Below are positions 49,206 to 58,205 of a stretch of DNA of 64,000 bases, one piece after another (within the stretch, counting starts at the first letter, position 1; each line of letters begins with the position of its first letter). The notes below the pieces were generated by a model. The model was given only the letters and a program-made list of their open reading frames with translations, was not told where the DNA came from and did not search any database. The translations under genes and the position numbers were made by a program. This stretch comes from Paracoccaceae bacterium (lineage in GTDB: Bacteria > Pseudomonadota > Alphaproteobacteria > Rhodobacterales > Rhodobacteraceae), in NCBI GenBank assembly GCA_028150825.1, contig JAOGIM010000007.1, forward strand, positions 1 through 64,000. Direction: 5' to 3'.

Positions 49206-49834
49206 ATGCCGTCTCCTTCCACTCCACTATTAGATTTAAAATCCCTTTCAATGCTATTGTAGCTTGCAGCCGTTTGGGGAAGATCGTTTTTCTTTGCCAA
49301 AATTGCACTTTGGGAAGTGCCACCACTCACCATAACGCTTCACAGAGTGATCAGGGCGTTGCTAAAACTATTGCTGATATGCGTAGTCAAGGAAATAAAA
49401 TACCTGTTCCGGTTCAAATTTGGCTGGCTTATTTGGCGATGGACGCCCTGAATAACGCGCTTCCATTTCCCCTAATTTTTTGGGATCAGACACAAATCGA
49501 TAGTAGCTTGGCTTCTATTTTAAATGCAACGACTGCGATACTTCCTGTAGTCATCGCTTGTTTATCGCTTGCAGATTATGCTTTGACGACAAAAGAAATT
49601 AACGGCGCCACGCTGAGCCTAATCGGAGTGGTCTGAATCATTAGGCCAAGTTCATTACCTGAGATCGATTTGGGCAATCTGGCTCAGTTGGAAATTCTTG
49701 GTGCCACTTTGTCATATGCTTTTGCAGAAGTTTGAGGAGGGGTAGCGCTTAATGGACAACCAGCTCTTATGAATGCTCTTGGGCTTGCAGTCACAGACGA
49801 ACGCCTAATTCCACACTTCCATAAGGCTCCTTAA
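49206..49834 (+). pseudogene. Broken EamA/DMT-family transporter
   Basis: Two frames together rebuild the first half of a drug/metabolite transporter: AAVWGRSFFFAKIALWEVPPLTITLHRV in one frame (helix 1-2 region), and LAYLAMDALNNALPFPLIFW plus SILNATTAILPVVIA in another. Lesions seen are TAG at 49260-49262, a frame change at about 49370-49385, TGA at 49634-49636 and TGA at 49733-49735, the last at a position where related proteins have Trp. The second half of the transporter is missing or unrecognisable. A functional gene is not possible without multiple repairs. Confidence 0.8.
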
Positions 49835-49925
49835 TACTGAAGGCGATGTCGAAAATTATATCAACGTTAAAAGTACGTTCTAAGAAGAAATCAGCAAAAC
49901 CTAGATCGCTTTGCAGGACTATTTT

Positions 49926-51095
49926 CTATGTCTCTGCGGTGGCATCATAGCGATATATCCAGTCAAATTTTTCAACCATACGCCCTGGCATTACCTGCGA
50001 CATGGCCCACATAGTTCGATGCGCTGCCCATCTAAGAGGTGGGAAGGTAAGATGATATTTCCACGCATTACCTTCGGCTACAGAAATAATGCGTTCAACC
50101 CTCTTTTTACGCATGTCTTGGTAAGCTTGCAGATCTGTTTTTGTCAATGATGTATTGGACAGACATTTGGCAAGAACCCAAGCGTCTTCAAGGGCGAGAT
50201 TTGCCCCCTGCGCCATAAAGGGAAGCGTTGGGTGTGCCGCATCTCCCAAAAGCACAACGCCACCCTCATACCATTTCTTAGCAACCGGATGACGAAATAG
50301 TCCCCAAACGTGAGGTGTTTGGACCTTAGATAGCAGATCACCAATCCCAAGGTTGAACTCACAAAACGATCGCCGCAGGATGTCAGCATCGCCTTGCTCT
50401 GACCAGCTTTCTTTGGCCCAGGTATCACGTTCTTCTATCAAAACAAGGTTAAGCACAGAGCGACTCCGTATCGGATATGTAACGACATGTTTTTTTGGAC
50501 CCATATATATTCTGGCGACATCCGGGTGATCGGTTGTATTGGGGACCAATGCGCGCCATGCAACATGCCCCGTGAAATAGGGTGCCACTTTGCCAAAAAG
50601 GCTTTCACGACCTACGGAATGAATACCATCAGCGCAGATTACCACCTCGGGACAATATCGATCTGACGATGAGACAATCTCTGGCTTGGTATCGTTTGAT
50701 ACCGACATTACGCGTTCGCTAAATGAAAAGGAAACACCGGCATTTATGCATTCCTCAAAGAGAATGTTTATCAGATCTGCCCGATGCATCATAAGATGCG
50801 TAAGGCCTTTGTTATATTTTTCAATATCCAGAGCACAGACAGTTTGCGCTGTTTTATGATCAATCAGTTCAACGGCATGCGCTTTTACAGCAGCCCGTGA
50901 ACACGCAGAACCGACACCCAGTGCATTCAAAACTAGAAAACCGTTGGCCGAAATTTGTACGCCAGCACCTACATCAAGCAGTTTGTCTGCCTGTTCTATT
51001 ACATGTACGTTTATATCGTGCCTGCGAAGTGCTAGTGCAACGGCCAAACCACCGATACCCGCCCCAACAACAATCGTCTCACCAAAAACATCCAT
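49926..51095 (-). CDS. FAD-dependent monooxygenase (salicylate hydroxylase-like)
   Basis: The 389-residue protein is a class A flavoprotein monooxygenase. It has the N-terminal FAD motif IVVGAGIGGLAVALAL, the VGAGVQISANG segment, the DG motif region VVICADGIHSVGRE, and the second FAD motif VVLLGDAAHPTLPFMAQGANLALED. The closest subgroup by eye is salicylate or 3-hydroxybenzoate hydroxylase; the true aromatic substrate is unknown. It stands alone between a pseudogene and dksA, with no ring-cleavage genes nearby. Confidence 0.88.
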   Translation of the reverse strand: MDVFGETIVVGAGIGGLAVALALRRHDINVHVIEQADKLLDVGAGVQISANGFLVLNALGVGSACSRAAVKAHAVELIDHKTAQTVCALDIEKYNKGLTHLMMHRADLINILFEECINAGVSFSFSERVMSVSNDTKPEIVSSSDRYCPEVVICADGIHSVGRESLFGKVAPYFTGHVAWRALVPNTTDHPDVARIYMGPKKHVVTYPIRSRSVLNLVLIEERDTWAKESWSEQGDADILRRSFCEFNLGIGDLLSKVQTPHVWGLFRHPVAKKWYEGGVVLLGDAAHPTLPFMAQGANLALEDAWVLAKCLSNTSLTKTDLQAYQDMRKKRVERIISVAEGNAWKYHLTFPPLRWAAHRTMWAMSQVMPGRMVEKFDWIYRYDATAET

Positions 51096-51148
51096 CCTAA
51101 ATTAACGCAACATAAAATTGAAGGTGTGGCCAGGTGCTTCTTATATGG

Positions 51149-51571
51149 TCAGTCTTCGCGATGAACTTTCTCGCGCCTCTCATGCCGCTCTTGAGATTCA
51201 AGGCTCATAGTTGCTATAGGACGCGCATCCAATCGCTTAAGCGAAATTGGATCGCCGGTCACTTCACAGTATCCGTATTCCCCCTCAGTTATCCGTCGCA
51301 ATGCTGCATCAATTTTTGAAACAAGTTTTCTTTGGCGATCTCTCGTCCGTAACTCAAGTGCACGATCGGTCTCTTCACTCGCCCGATCCGCTACATCCGG
51401 AATGTTTCGTGTACCGTCTTGCAAACCTTCAATCGTATCTTTTGTTTCCAATAACAGGTCAGCCTTCCAATCCATTAGCTTACGTTTGAAGTACTCAACC
51501 TGACGATCGTTCATAAAAGGTTCATCGTCAGCAGGAGCATAGTTTTTTGGCAGAAACTTTTCTTGCTTCAT
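51149..51571 (-). CDS. dksA: DksA-type RNA polymerase regulator, single-cysteine form
   Basis: DksA binds the RNA polymerase secondary channel and, with ppGpp, adjusts rRNA and stress transcription. The 140-residue protein keeps the coiled-coil tip D59-V-A-D62-R-A64 required for activity. Of the four zinc cysteines only C102 remains: the pattern is C-x-x-T (102-105) and S-x-x-S (123-126) instead of two CxxC pairs. Zinc-independent DksA proteins of this kind are known in Rhodobacter and Pseudomonas (DksA2). Confidence 0.93.
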   Translation of the reverse strand: MKQEKFLPKNYAPADDEPFMNDRQVEYFKRKLMDWKADLLLETKDTIEGLQDGTRNIPDVADRASEETDRALELRTRDRQRKLVSKIDAALRRITEGEYGYCEVTGDPISLKRLDARPIATMSLESQERHERREKVHRED

Positions 51572-51745
51572 TTTTGCTCCTTTTTGCAGGTCAGAGCCTG
51601 ACGTGCAAAACCCTTCCCGATTAATTCTCTATTATGGTCAGCAATTATCGCAACACAACGTCATTGTCACTAGGCAATAGCAACAGATTGCAGCAATTTT
51701 ATTAACACGTTAAGATCGCCCAACAGAAATAGAATTAAATAGGAA

Positions 51746-52597
51746 ATGATGCAGGCCATGAAATTTAGCGGTACTAAAGATTATGTAGCAACAGAAGACC
51801 TCAAAGTTGCAGTAAATGCCGCGGTAACGCTTGAGCGCCCGCTGCTAATCAAAGGCGAACCCGGAACTGGAAAAACTGAACTTGCCAAACAAGTGGCAAA
51901 AGGTCTCGGGCTCGAAATGATTGAATGGAACATAAAGTCCACAACCAAAGCACAGCAAGGGCTATATGAATATGACGCCGTTAGCCGTCTGCGCGATAGC
52001 CAGCTTGGGGAAGAGCGTGTTCACGACGTGAAAAACTATATTCGTAAAGGCAAGCTATGGCAGGCCTTTGACACTGACAAAAAGATCGTTCTCTTGATTG
52101 ACGAAATTGACAAAGCAGATATCGAATTTCCCAACGATCTGTTACAAGAACTGGATAAGATGGAGTTTTACGTTTACGAAACCGGCGAAACAATTGTTGC
52201 CAGACAACGCCCTATTGTGATCATCACATCCAATAATGAAAAAGAACTCCCGGACGCATTTTTGCGGCGTTGCTTTTTCCATTATATCCGCTTTCCCGAT
52301 ACAGATACACTTAAAATGATTGTAAAAGTGCATCATGCCGATATCAAAGAATCACTTCTAACGACAGCGCTAACACAGTTTTTTGAGCTACGTGAGCAAC
52401 CTGGTATTAAGAAAAAACCATCCACATCAGAAGTTCTAGACTGGTTAAAATTACTACTGGCAGAAGACTTAACGCCAGAAGACATCAAACGTGATGGTCC
52501 AAATGCGTTGCCCAAGCTTCATGGCGCATTGCTTAAAAACGAACAAGACGTTCACTTATTTGAACGTATCGCCTTTATGGCCCGTGCGAATCGTTAA
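51746..52597 (+). CDS. MoxR-family AAA ATPase
   Basis: The 283-residue protein is a MoxR-type AAA+ ATPase with Walker A GEPGTGKT at 37-44, Walker B IVLLIDEIDKAD, and sensor-type segment IIITSNNEKELPDAFLRRC. MoxR proteins act with a VWA-domain partner to insert cofactors or remodel enzymes. Alternative ATGs at 51749 and 51758 would start at MQAMKFSG or MKFSG, the latter resembling homologues. The VWA partner lies downstream at 53961, but is separated by about 1.2 kb without a recognised gene, which is unusual. Confidence 0.93.
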   Translation: MMQAMKFSGTKDYVATEDLKVAVNAAVTLERPLLIKGEPGTGKTELAKQVAKGLGLEMIEWNIKSTTKAQQGLYEYDAVSRLRDSQLGEERVHDVKNYIRKGKLWQAFDTDKKIVLLIDEIDKADIEFPNDLLQELDKMEFYVYETGETIVARQRPIVIITSNNEKELPDAFLRRCFFHYIRFPDTDTLKMIVKVHHADIKESLLTTALTQFFELREQPGIKKKPSTSEVLDWLKLLLAEDLTPEDIKRDGPNALPKLHGALLKNEQDVHLFERIAFMARANR

Positions 52598-53792
52598 AAT
52601 GCGCAAACAATATTAGAGTACGTTGGGAAATATCCCTCCGTACTCGTTTTATTGTTGATTAGAAACACAACTTATTTCGGAAAAGCTGTCAAAGCTAATC
52701 CATTTACCCAAACACACTTTAAAAGCTTTACCCTCTCGAAGCTGGATCTTGAACCCAATTTTCTTGACTTATCTTTTACGCTAGCAAGGGGCAATCTTGA
52801 GTATTTTCCACGGTTTGAAAGACCCATATCGGTGCATGTGGCATGCAAGAGGGCTTAAACACCCCACTCCAACCTCAAAGGAATGTTGCAGCTACTGAAA
52901 GCGGACGCCGATCTAGAGATCTTTTAGAAAACATCCAAAAAGGCAAGTGTTACGATCGTACCAGTTCCATTCGGGAAAGTTAACAAAATGCTGCAAACGG
53001 CATCCAACCTTATAGCCCTTAATATCAATAGCTTGAAAAAAAATCACGCCAAAGGAGTAACTTCTGATAGCAGTTGGCCACAACAAAAGGTTAGAAATGA
53101 CATCGTTATTTTTATTACCAATGATATTGTTCCACAAGAGGCCCCAGACCGTTTAGATGAGAAATTCACCTAGTTATTTGGTTAATTGAAGGATCACTGT
53201 GGTCTCTAACAGTCATTATTAAAAAATAACAATGTACAACAGTACTAGCACTTTTTGTTATACTATTCTCAGGATTACTTATGCTCCAGAATTGTGCGGC
53301 AGCATGTCGAGGGTGAAAGCAAGTAAAAAGCTTGCCACTTTTCTTTTCAAATTCAACCCACGCGGTGGTCCAATTGAGCCGCACTTGATGAAGCAGACAG
53401 GAGTTTTGTCAAGAAAAATTCCTGAAATAGTACAATATTAGCATGGAAGGACCCCACTTAGGGATCAGATATTATAATCTGGCTCGGATGGGCCAATCAG
53501 CAAACACTCGCCTTCACCATACCTTTCTTGCCTATCAAATGGCCATTCATCATATTTAAAAAGATATGATGGTGAAAACTGCTATAAACAAGAGAATGCG
53601 TCCTTATTTGCCACTTTAATATTCCTTAGGACATCGGCACTTGAAATTTGGGGGCAAGCATCTGAAAGACTAAAGTCCGTCTGGACACGGATGTGTTTGC
53701 ACGTTACGAGTTGGACTCGTAGGAACTATTCAACAGCAAATTGTGTCCAATCAGCAACCTGAGTGTGTTGTACTAGCAAAAAAGAGTAAACG
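52598..53792. other. 1.2-kb gap inside the MoxR/VWA locus
   Basis: Related genomes have moxR and the VWA gene nearly adjacent. Here about 1.2 kb intervenes with only short, mutually overlapping open frames (for example 52652-52858 on plus and 52913-53137 on minus), none resembling a family I know. Frequent stops suggest decayed DNA or an old insertion. No inverted repeats or transposase motifs were found at its edges. Confidence 0.5.
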
Positions 53793-53957
53793 ATGTATTT
53801 AGTCTGCGGTTTTATTGGCGCTCTGATCGGAGCGCGGGCCGCAAAAAAGAAAAATGGGCGGGCAGCTGACATTGCTCAGTATTCTGCTGCCTATGGTATA
53901 TTGTTTGCCCTGATCGGATTGGTTCTAACAATTATCGCAGACAGGACGGTAATCTAA
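53793..53957 (+). CDS. Small membrane protein, 54 residues
   Basis: An ATG at 53793, preceded by AGAG at good distance, opens a 54-codon frame ending in TAA three bases before the VWA gene. The product has a short N-terminal hydrophobic segment (LVCGFIGALIGA), a basic loop (AAKKKNGR) and a second helix (ILFALIGLVLTIIA), so it is a two-helix hairpin membrane protein. Similar tiny proteins precede the VWA gene in Roseobacter genomes. Tight spacing indicates co-translation with the VWA protein. Function unknown. Confidence 0.75.
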   Translation: MYLVCGFIGALIGARAAKKKNGRAADIAQYSAAYGILFALIGLVLTIIADRTVI

Positions 53958-53960
53958 TCC

Positions 53961-55145
53961 ATGTTTCTACCTTTCTTTGATAATCTAAGAAATGTTGGAA
54001 TTCCAGTTTCATTGCGCGAATTCTTGGGCTTTTTAGAGGGCATGAAGGTTGGCCTCACCACATATGACATAGAGGCTTTCTATTTTCTAGCACGCACCAC
54101 AATGGTCAAAGACGAACGAAACCTTGATAAATTTGACCGTGCATTCGCCGTAACCTTTAAAGGTCTTGAAGAAATTTCTGACGGGCAAGTTTTGGAGGCT
54201 GTGGATATTCCAGCCGAATGGCTAAATAAAATGGCCGAAAAGCACCTTAGCGATGAAGAAAAAGCCGAGATTGATGCACTCGGTGGTTTTGATAAACTGA
54301 TGGAAACACTCAAAGAGCGCCTCAAAGAACAAGAAAAACGCCACCAAGGCGGTAGCAAATGGGTTGGTACGGCTGGAACCTCTCCGTTTGGCGCATATGG
54401 CTATAATCCAGAAGGTGTGCGTATTGGTCAGGGCGAAAGCCGACATCAACGGGCAGTCAAAGTCTGGGATAAACGCGAGTTTAAAAACCTCGATGATCGA
54501 GTCGAACTTGGTACACGCAACATAAAAGTAGCGCTCAAACGTTTGCGCAGGTGGGCCCGCGACGGAGCGGATGACGAACTTGATATATCGGGCACAATCC
54601 GTTCGACGGCTGAAAACGGTTATCTTGACGTCAAAACCCGTGCAGAGCGTCGCAACGCGGTCAAAGTCCTTATCTTTCTTGATGTTGGTGGATCGATGGA
54701 CCCTTATGTAAAAATTGTTCAAGAATTATTTTCAGCAGCCCGCACAGAGTTCAAACATCTTGAGTATTTTTATTTCCACAACTGCCTTTACGAAGGTGTA
54801 TGGCGTGACAATGCACGTCGCTGGAATGATCAGACCCCGACCCACGAAATCCTGCGCACCTATGGATCTGATTACAAATGTATTTTTGTCGGCGATGCCA
54901 GTATGTCGCCCTATGAAATCGCCTATCCGGGCGGGGCAAACGAACATTGGAATCCAGAAGCTGGGCAAGTATGGCTTGAACGCGCAAAAGAAAAATGGCC
55001 CTCCCATTTATGGATTAATCCTATTCCTGAACGCCATTGGACCTATACCCAATCAATAGATATGGTCCGCGAAATTTTTGATCAACGAATGGTGCCAATG
55101 ACACTTTCGGGCCTTGAACAAGGCATGAAAGAACTTGTGCGTTAG
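53961..55145 (+). CDS. VWA domain protein (CoxE-like)
   Basis: The 394-residue protein has a C-terminal von Willebrand A-like domain with the MIDAS-type motif FLDVGGSMDPY near residue 245, followed by YFYFHNCLYEG and a late FVGDASMSPYE. The N-terminal half is helical and charged. CoxE-like VWA proteins pair with MoxR ATPases for maturation of metalloenzymes or envelope complexes; here the ATPase is at 51.7 kb. An M48 peptidase gene follows after 44 bases. Confidence 0.9.
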   Translation: MFLPFFDNLRNVGIPVSLREFLGFLEGMKVGLTTYDIEAFYFLARTTMVKDERNLDKFDRAFAVTFKGLEEISDGQVLEAVDIPAEWLNKMAEKHLSDEEKAEIDALGGFDKLMETLKERLKEQEKRHQGGSKWVGTAGTSPFGAYGYNPEGVRIGQGESRHQRAVKVWDKREFKNLDDRVELGTRNIKVALKRLRRWARDGADDELDISGTIRSTAENGYLDVKTRAERRNAVKVLIFLDVGGSMDPYVKIVQELFSAARTEFKHLEYFYFHNCLYEGVWRDNARRWNDQTPTHEILRTYGSDYKCIFVGDASMSPYEIAYPGGANEHWNPEAGQVWLERAKEKWPSHLWINPIPERHWTYTQSIDMVREIFDQRMVPMTLSGLEQGMKELVR

Positions 55146-55189
55146 TTTCCAGACTTGCCTTCGCGCGATCTAGACCCCATATCCCCCTT

Positions 55190-55873
55190 ATGATACGCTT
55201 TTCTCCGATCTTACTGGCTTTGCTATACGGCCTAGGAATGTACTGGTTTTCAACCATGCGTTTGCGCAAAACTCTTGACGCTCAATCTGCAGAATTGTTG
55301 GACCCCAGTCTACAACCAGTTTTAAATAATATGGCCAAAGCCCTCAATGTTGATCGGGTCAAAGTCCATTTGTACGAAGTAGATCCCGTGAACGGGCTAG
55401 CCTCACCAGATGGTCGGATATTTATAACGCGAGGATTTTATAAAAAATATAAGCTCGGGGATGTCAGTGCAGAAGAAATTGCAGCCGTTATAGCCCATGA
55501 ATTGGGCCATATTGCTTTAGGGCACTCTCGTCGCAGGATGATTGATTTCTCCAGCCAAAATGCGATCCGCGCAGCCATGGGCATGATCTTGGGCCGTTTT
55601 CTGCCCGGTATCGGAAACTGGGTGGCCAATATATTGGCAAATCTCCTGATGGCCAAACTTTCGCGCTCGGATGAATATGAAGCCGACGAATATGCCTCTG
55701 CTCTATTAATAAAAAGCGGCATCGGAACCATACCACAAATCACATTATTTGAAAAACTCGAGGCTCTGACGGGTCAAACAGGGCATATGCCGGCATGGCT
55801 ACTAAGCCATCCTGCAACAGAGGACCGGATTAAAACCATCCAGCAACGCGAACAAAAGTGGCAGAAAAAATAG
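55190..55873 (+). CDS. M48 family metallopeptidase
   Basis: This 227-residue peptidase has the zinc motif HELGH at 103-107 and a downstream SDEYEADEYA that supplies the third, Glu ligand. An N-terminal hydrophobic segment (about residues 4-20) may anchor it in the inner membrane or act as an uncleaved signal. It is shorter than HtpX and lacks its four helices, so it belongs to the soluble M48 group. It follows the VWA gene and probably shares its transcript. Confidence 0.88.
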   Translation: MIRFSPILLALLYGLGMYWFSTMRLRKTLDAQSAELLDPSLQPVLNNMAKALNVDRVKVHLYEVDPVNGLASPDGRIFITRGFYKKYKLGDVSAEEIAAVIAHELGHIALGHSRRRMIDFSSQNAIRAAMGMILGRFLPGIGNWVANILANLLMAKLSRSDEYEADEYASALLIKSGIGTIPQITLFEKLEALTGQTGHMPAWLLSHPATEDRIKTIQQREQKWQKK

Positions 55874-55903
55874 CTCTACCAAAAACGTGCCGTACTTTAA
55901 CAG

Positions 55904-57502
55904 CTACTGGCCGCGGATGAACTTCATAAGGTTGCGGGTTGAAGGATCTTGATCTTGCGAAGCTTTACCAGATTTCAAGACAGGTTCAAGCGCACTGGCG
56001 AGTTCTTTTCCCAATTCAACACCCCATTGATCAAAGCTGTTGATGTTCAAAATAACGCCTTCGACAAATACCCGGTGTTCATAAAGCGCAATTATTTTGC
56101 CAAGTATCTCGGGAGTGAGTTTTGGATAAATTAACGTTGTCGACGGCCTGTTACCAGGGAAGACACGGTGATTAGCCCACTTGTCTAAGTCGGCACCAGA
56201 TATTCCTTTCGCAGCACCAATCTCGCGCGTGGCTGAAAAAGAACGACCAAGCATCAAGGCCTGAGACTGGGCCAAACAATTCGCTAGAAGCAGTGTGTGA
56301 TGATGCCCCAGATCGGGCTCATGACCTTTGGCCGCCACCAAAAACTCACTGGGCACTATTTGAGTTCCCTGGTGGATCAGCTGATAAAACGCATGCTGGC
56401 CATTTGTGCCGGGTTCTCCCCAGACAACAGGGCCAGAGCCATAACTGACATCTTCCCCTTGCATGGTGACGCGTTTACCATTGCTCTCCATTTCAAGTTG
56501 CTGAAGATAGGCGGGGAGACGAGTCAAACGTTGATCATATGGCAGAAAAGCGCGCGTGTGGTAACCGCAGACTTGATTGTGCCAGATCCCAACAAGAGCC
56601 AACATGACCGGCATATTGTGCTGAGGTTCAGCCGTCAAGAAATGCTGATCCATGGTCTGGGCACCGCGCAGAAATGCCTCAAAATTGTGCGGTCCAATAG
56701 CAATCATCAAGCTAAGTCCGATTGGTCCCCAAAGAGAATAACGCCCCCCGACCCAGTCGGCAAAGCCAAAAACGCGCTCGGAGGGAATGCCAAAGGCAGC
56801 AGTTTTGTCTGCAGCAGTGGAAAGTGCGACAAATTGAGCTGCTGGATCTTGAACCGTTTTTGCCATCCAGTCAAACGCAGTTATTGCGTTTGTCATTGTT
56901 TCAATCGTTGTAAAGGTTTTAGATGCGACAATGACCAGCGTCGTTTCGGGATTTAGGTTGCGCAGCGTATCGACTATATGTGCAGCATCAATATTGGATA
57001 CAAAGTGGCAGGCCGGACCGTCGTGATAGGGTGATAAGGCGAGTGCCGCCATCGCTGGTCCCAAATCAGAACCACCAATACCAATATTGACCACATCCGT
57101 AATGGCCCCACCCCGCCCAACATATGTACCACTACGCACTGCGTCAGAGAATGTCTGCATTGCTCCAAGAGTTTCTAGAACTTCAGGCATTATGTCTTCA
57201 CCATCCACTTGAATTGGATGGCCATCTAAATTGCGCAAAGCTGTATGCAAGACGGCTCGGTCTTCTGTACGATTTATCTTAGCTCCAGAAAACATATCCG
57301 CACGCTTTTGGGAGAATCTACTGACCTCAAGTAGATCCAACAAGGCCGATTGAGTTGCGCTGTCAATGTTTGTTTTTGAATAGTCGAACAGAATTTTACC
57401 GCTTCTTAGTGAAAATTCCGTAGCCCTATTCTCATCCTCAAAAAGCGAAGTAATCTTGCGCCCACCAATCTTTTGGAATTGCGATTTTAATGCCTCAAAC
57501 AT
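55904..57502 (-). CDS. pgi: Glucose-6-phosphate isomerase
   Basis: Pgi interconverts glucose-6-phosphate and fructose-6-phosphate. The 532-residue protein has VVNIGIGGSDLGP, the SKTFTTIETMTNA segment, FGFADWVGGRYSLWG, and the C-terminal FVEGVILNINSFDQWGVELGK signature. Length matches the bacterial family. It is third in the zwf-pgl-pgi operon, 31 bases after pgl. The operon directs glucose-6-phosphate into the oxidative pentose phosphate and Entner-Doudoroff routes. Confidence 0.97.
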   Translation of the reverse strand: MFEALKSQFQKIGGRKITSLFEDENRATEFSLRSGKILFDYSKTNIDSATQSALLDLLEVSRFSQKRADMFSGAKINRTEDRAVLHTALRNLDGHPIQVDGEDIMPEVLETLGAMQTFSDAVRSGTYVGRGGAITDVVNIGIGGSDLGPAMAALALSPYHDGPACHFVSNIDAAHIVDTLRNLNPETTLVIVASKTFTTIETMTNAITAFDWMAKTVQDPAAQFVALSTAADKTAAFGIPSERVFGFADWVGGRYSLWGPIGLSLMIAIGPHNFEAFLRGAQTMDQHFLTAEPQHNMPVMLALVGIWHNQVCGYHTRAFLPYDQRLTRLPAYLQQLEMESNGKRVTMQGEDVSYGSGPVVWGEPGTNGQHAFYQLIHQGTQIVPSEFLVAAKGHEPDLGHHHTLLLANCLAQSQALMLGRSFSATREIGAAKGISGADLDKWANHRVFPGNRPSTTLIYPKLTPEILGKIIALYEHRVFVEGVILNINSFDQWGVELGKELASALEPVLKSGKASQDQDPSTRNLMKFIRGQ

Positions 57503-57533
57503 ATTATATATGTGTCCACTAATTTTATAATTA

Positions 57534-58205
57534 TCAAGCCGACCAATGCACGTTTAATTCGTCCAAAACCGCCGCAATGGGCGCCTCTTTTGCAGATAAG
57601 GTTTGGGCTTTTTCAAAAGCTGCTTTTTTTTCCGCACCCAAGATGATCAGATGTTTTTTCATTGCACCATTTAGGAATGGCACAGACAAAGTTATGCGCG
57701 GTTCACTTGCGCCAGGCGCGCGCATCGCTACCAGAACCGGTGCCTCAATACTAAGGGCTAAATCAAGTTGGTCTGCCCCGGGAAACAAAGAGGCAGTATG
57801 CATATCAGTACCCATACCTAACAAAAGAACAGATATTGGAAACAGGCGAATGCACTCTTGCGTCAGCGTCTCAATGGCTTCTTCTGGCGTTTCATAAGGT
57901 AAATATAAAGGCAAAAGATGTGCTTTTGCCGCATGATTCACTAACATACGTTGTTCAAGCAACCGCGTATTTGACCGGTCACTCACATTAGAAACCCAGC
58001 GTTCATCACTTAACATAAGATCAACACGGTCCCAATCGATGTCGGCCGCGCACAGCATGTCGAACACAGGTCCAGGTGTTGTGCCACCAGGCACAACAAA
58101 ACTAACGCGCTCCTGATTGCTCAAAGCATTTCTCAAATCACCAGCCAAATTATTTGCCAAGCTCATAACTAGTAAATCACGATCAGGGTATTCCACAAAC
58201 TCCAT
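57534..58205 (-). CDS. pgl: 6-phosphogluconolactonase
   Basis: Pgl hydrolyses 6-phosphogluconolactone. The 223-residue protein contains VPGGTTPGPVFDML, MLSDERWVSN and LLLGMGTDMHTASLFPG, the family core. I start at ATG 58205, which overlaps the zwf stop by one base (TAATG) and has GGAGAG seven bases upstream; an ATG at 58220 inside zwf is also possible. The overlap indicates translational coupling with zwf. Confidence 0.94.
   Translation of the reverse strand: MEFVEYPDRDLLVMSLANNLAGDLRNALSNQERVSFVVPGGTTPGPVFDMLCAADIDWDRVDLMLSDERWVSNVSDRSNTRLLEQRMLVNHAAKAHLLPLYLPYETPEEAIETLTQECIRLFPISVLLLGMGTDMHTASLFPGADQLDLALSIEAPVLVAMRAPGASEPRITLSVPFLNGAMKKHLIILGAEKKAAFEKAQTLSAKEAPIAAVLDELNVHWSA

Noticed and set aside
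49260-49262. TAG in the transporter N-terminus as a possible readthrough site
   Set aside because: A frameshift and two TGA codons follow, so the gene is broken regardless.
52652-52858. 68-codon frame in the MoxR/VWA gap
   Set aside because: No ribosome site, no family resemblance, and overlapping frames of similar length exist on both strands.
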